From Puniceicoccales bacterium (GTDB lineage Bacteria; Verrucomicrobiota; Verrucomicrobiia; Opitutales; JAIRLG01): a stretch of 7,492 nucleotides of DNA. The notes beneath the pieces were generated by a model. The model had not been told where the DNA came from. It did not search any database and was given only the letters and a program-made list of their open reading frames with translations. Position numbers and translations under genes: made by a program. This document shows, in pieces, positions 5,436 through 7,492 of the stretch (positions are counted from its first letter, which is position 1; the number at the start of each line of letters is the position of its first letter). The stretch spans positions 1-7,492 of the forward strand of contig JAITKE010000104.1 of assembly GCA_031278595.1 (NCBI GenBank), written 5' to 3'.

Positions 5436-6275
5436 TCAGCCTAGCTGGAGCAGCAGGAGCGTATTGGCATTGAAAAGCGCGTGCACCAGGATGCAGGGCA
5501 GGAGATTTTTTTTCCGCTCGTAGAGGCGGATGAGAAAGACGCTCAGGCCCATCAGCGGGACGAAGGACAGCCAATGGGCGTGCATCAACCCAAAGGCCAA
5601 TGAGGTGACCCAACAGGCTTTTTTGGCATTCCACTTCCCCTTCAGGAAGCGGTAGAGACCGTAGCGGAAGAGCAGCTCCTCCACGAGGGGGGCTCCCACC
5701 AGGATGCAAAGGCCAAAGACGCCGCGCATCGGCCAGGAACGGAGCTCGTAGAAGCTCCGGATGAGCTCCTGCTCCTCGAGCCGAAAGGGAAAGGAAGAGA
5801 AGACTTCCGACAAGAAAAGGGAAAGGCTCCCCCAGACGAGATTCAGGACCCAGAGTAATGGGATGAGAAGGAGAAAGGCCCTCAGGGCGCTGGCGAAAAG
5901 TTCCCCCAGGGCATAGCGCCGTTCCCAGGTTCGGGGCAAAACCCAGATTTTTTTCGTCCAAATAAAGAGGAAGAAGAGCAGTAGGGCCAGCTGATCTAGA
6001 CCATTCATCAGGAGGGACCACTCGGCCTCATTCCACAGCTCGGCGACGTTTGGCCAAAGACCCAGGATTCGGTGAAAGGCTGTCGAAACGCCGGAGGAAA
6101 TGAAAAAAATCGCCACGGCCAGGGCCCAAAATTCCAGCCACGAGAGCCACAGGGCCGTCAGCGAGGGTTTGTACGCTTCCCGATGCCAGTAAGCGATGAT
6201 CCAGCCCAGCGTTCCCAGCAGCAGAAGGACGGCGGTGTAGATCAGCACAAATGAGCCCATGGCACTCCCCGTCAT
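5436..6275 (-). CDS. CPBP-family intramembrane metalloprotease (CAAX protease-like)
   Basis: A 279-residue integral membrane protein with about eight hydrophobic segments (near 9-30, 41-60, 88-107, 128-148, 184-200, 220-233, 236-250 and 260-278). It carries the three CPBP (Abi) motifs in order: EELLFR (199-204, the EExxxR motif), FGLMH (228-232, FxxxH) and HALFN (265-269, HxxxN). In this family these residues bind metal and cleave peptides within the membrane. The substrate is unknown, and many bacterial members have no assigned role. The ATG at 6275 overlaps the dnaN stop as ATGA, so translation is probably coupled. An alternative ATG at 6260 has GGGGAG just upstream (6265-6270) and removes only five residues. 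tsaE follows. Confidence 0.92.
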   Translation of the reverse strand: MTGSAMGSFVLIYTAVLLLLGTLGWIIAYWHREAYKPSLTALWLSWLEFWALAVAIFFISSGVSTAFHRILGLWPNVAELWNEAEWSLLMNGLDQLALLLFFLFIWTKKIWVLPRTWERRYALGELFASALRAFLLLIPLLWVLNLVWGSLSLFLSEVFSSFPFRLEEQELIRSFYELRSWPMRGVFGLCILVGAPLVEELLFRYGLYRFLKGKWNAKKACWVTSLAFGLMHAHWLSFVPLMGLSVFLIRLYERKKNLLPCILVHALFNANTLLLLQLG

Positions 6276-7405
6276 CGCAGGCGCAGGGGCATGACGACGC
6301 AGATGAAGTTCCCCGATGTCTTCATCACCCCCGGGCTTAGCTCATCCTTGAATTCGAAGAAAATAGTATCATCCGGCAGGATCCGCAGCGGGTCGACCAG
6401 GAACTGGGGATTGAAGGCGATCTCCACCGGCGCCTCGTCGTACTGAATGGCAAAACTCTCCTGCGCCTCCCCGTACTCCGCGCTCTTGGCCGATACTTCC
6501 AGCGTATGGTCGGCGATGCGCAGGCAGACCGAATAGTTCTTCTCGCTGGCCACCAGGGCCACCCGCTGCACGGTGTCCGCCCAGAGCTCGCGTTCGACCC
6601 GAATGCGGTGCGCGGTAGATGTGGGCAGCACTTGGCGGTAGTTGGGATAGCGCCCCTCCACCACTTTGGAAATCAGCCCGATACTTCCCCGAAGCGTCGC
6701 CTCCTGTTCCTCGGAAACATCCACCGCGATGTCAAAAGAGACCTGTTTCTCGTTGAACTTCAGGTCGACGGTTTTTCCATGGCCCAGGAGGCGCTCCAGC
6801 TCGGCCACCGTTTTGGCGGGCACGATGATGCTCGGGAAAGAGGAAATCTCCTCCCTCATCGTCCGGCTGACCATGCTCATACGCCGGCCATCCGTGGCGA
6901 CCACGTTCAAGTCTTTATCCTCGAAGGAGAAGTAAACCCCGTTGAGCAGGTAGCGATTCTCGTCATGCGATTGGGAATAGGAGACCCGCCGCAGCATCTC
7001 CCGCAAGTCTTCCTGCTCCAGGCGCAGTTCATGGGCCTCCGAAAAGCTCGGAAGCTTGGGAAACTCTCCCGCATCTAGGCCGCTGATCTTGAAGGTTGAA
7101 GCACCGGAACGGAGCGTGATCTGCAAGGGGGCACTGGCCTCGACGGAAACCTCCTGGCCCGGCAGGGCCTTGGCAATGCTCGCCAGCTTCTTCACCGGCA
7201 GGGCGATGGCCCCTTCCGCCTCCACCGTCGCCCCCAGGTGGCAGCGAATGCCGAGGTCGAGGCTCGTCGTCGTCAACGAGACCTCTTTTCCCTGCACCTC
7301 CAGCTTGACATGGGATAAAATCGGCAAAGATGGCCGCAGGCTAACCGCATGCAGCACCTGCTGCAGTCCGTCGGAAAACGCGTTTCTGGAAATCGTGAAC
7401 TTCAT
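6272..7405 (-). CDS. dnaN: DNA polymerase III beta subunit (sliding clamp)
   Basis: The 377-residue ring-forming clamp that tethers the replicative polymerase to DNA. Each monomer has three repeated domains of about 120 residues, and the length is right for three. It starts with MKFTISRNAFSDGLQQV. Recognisable blocks are ENRYLLNGVYF (149-159), VATDGRRM (169-176), VEGRYPNYRQVLP (249-261) and the C-terminal VMPLRLR (371-377), which corresponds to the usual VMPMR end next to the protein-binding cleft. The ATG at 7405 has GGAAG (7409-7413) only three bases before it. In many genomes dnaN follows dnaA; here the 87 bases upstream show no dnaA end and no clear DnaA box, only an inverted repeat. It is the first visible gene of the cluster, and its stop overlaps the start of the CPBP gene. 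Confidence 0.98.
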   Translation of the reverse strand: MKFTISRNAFSDGLQQVLHAVSLRPSLPILSHVKLEVQGKEVSLTTTSLDLGIRCHLGATVEAEGAIALPVKKLASIAKALPGQEVSVEASAPLQITLRSGASTFKISGLDAGEFPKLPSFSEAHELRLEQEDLREMLRRVSYSQSHDENRYLLNGVYFSFEDKDLNVVATDGRRMSMVSRTMREEISSFPSIIVPAKTVAELERLLGHGKTVDLKFNEKQVSFDIAVDVSEEQEATLRGSIGLISKVVEGRYPNYRQVLPTSTAHRIRVERELWADTVQRVALVASEKNYSVCLRIADHTLEVSAKSAEYGEAQESFAIQYDEAPVEIAFNPQFLVDPLRILPDDTIFFEFKDELSPGVMKTSGNFICVVMPLRLR

Positions 7406-7414
7406 AGTCTTCCG

Positions 7415-7452
7415 CCCAGCATCAGGAAAAATTTTCCAAAATCAATGCTGGG
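7415..7452 (-). promoter_or_regulatory. Nested inverted repeat in the dnaN leader
   Basis: CCCAGCAT (7415-7422) and ATGCTGGG (7445-7452) form a perfect 8-bp inverted repeat. Inside it lies a second perfect one, GGAAAA (7425-7430) with TTTTCC (7432-7437). The outer repeat ends two bases from the GGAAG ribosome binding sequence of dnaN. It could be an operator for a dimeric regulator at the promoter, or an RNA hairpin that controls access to the start. I see no convincing -35/-10 pair in the remaining bases up to 7492 to decide between these. Confidence 0.45.
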
Positions 7453-7492
7453 TTAGCGCTTGCCGCAATCCTTTTTAGAGAGTGTCGCCAAA

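Noticed and set aside
5431..6021. Upstream extension of the tsaE frame to give a 399-residue protein
   Set aside because: It runs antiphase through the CPBP gene on the same strand, has low-complexity Pro/Leu/Arg-rich sequence without motifs, and the CPBP frame has all three family motifs.

Overview
The window reads as an ordinary bacterial chromosome segment in which every convincing gene lies on the minus strand. The organism is bacterial: dnaN, tsaE, rpsU, a tRNA with encoded CCA, and a strong Shine-Dalgarno on rpsU. The Pgi type, with its conserved GHYWLRNPELAPTAE segment and a helical C-terminal tail, resembles from memory those of Verrucomicrobiota (Opitutae-like). That assignment is inference only. 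Base composition is moderately GC-rich.

In the direction of transcription (high to low coordinates), the right half is a compact cluster. It runs dnaN (DNA sliding clamp), a CPBP-family membrane protease overlapping it by ATGA, tsaE (tRNA t6A synthesis ATPase), pgi (glucose-6-phosphate isomerase) and rpsU (ribosomal protein S21). Spacings are short, so dnaN through pgi look co-transcribed. They share no single pathway: the cluster mixes replication, membrane proteolysis, tRNA modification, central carbon metabolism and translation. An 8-bp inverted repeat with a nested 6-bp one sits directly against the dnaN ribosome binding site.

The 405-bp gap between rpsU and the serine tRNA is not empty. 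Directly after rpsU lies a decayed second copy of an internal piece of pgi, with Trp and Tyr codons turned into stops. It is followed by a cloverleaf-shaped palindromic element and a possible tRNA promoter. The left third holds tRNA-Ser(GGA), a large exported alpha/beta-hydrolase-like protein of unknown substrate, and a DNA-deoxyinosine (hypoxanthine) glycosylase whose conserved N-terminus begins upstream of any usual start codon.

The most notable signal is a family of about 100-bp cloverleaf repeats: two complete copies (2655-2754, 5296-5393) and one cut by the window edge (1-60). Each full copy has an outer stem closing two short hairpins and one long hairpin with few or no unpaired bases between them. 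The arm sequences differ between copies but pairing is kept, and the two full copies point in opposite directions. The copy at 5296-5393 occupies the 5' end of tsaE and contains its most likely ATG.
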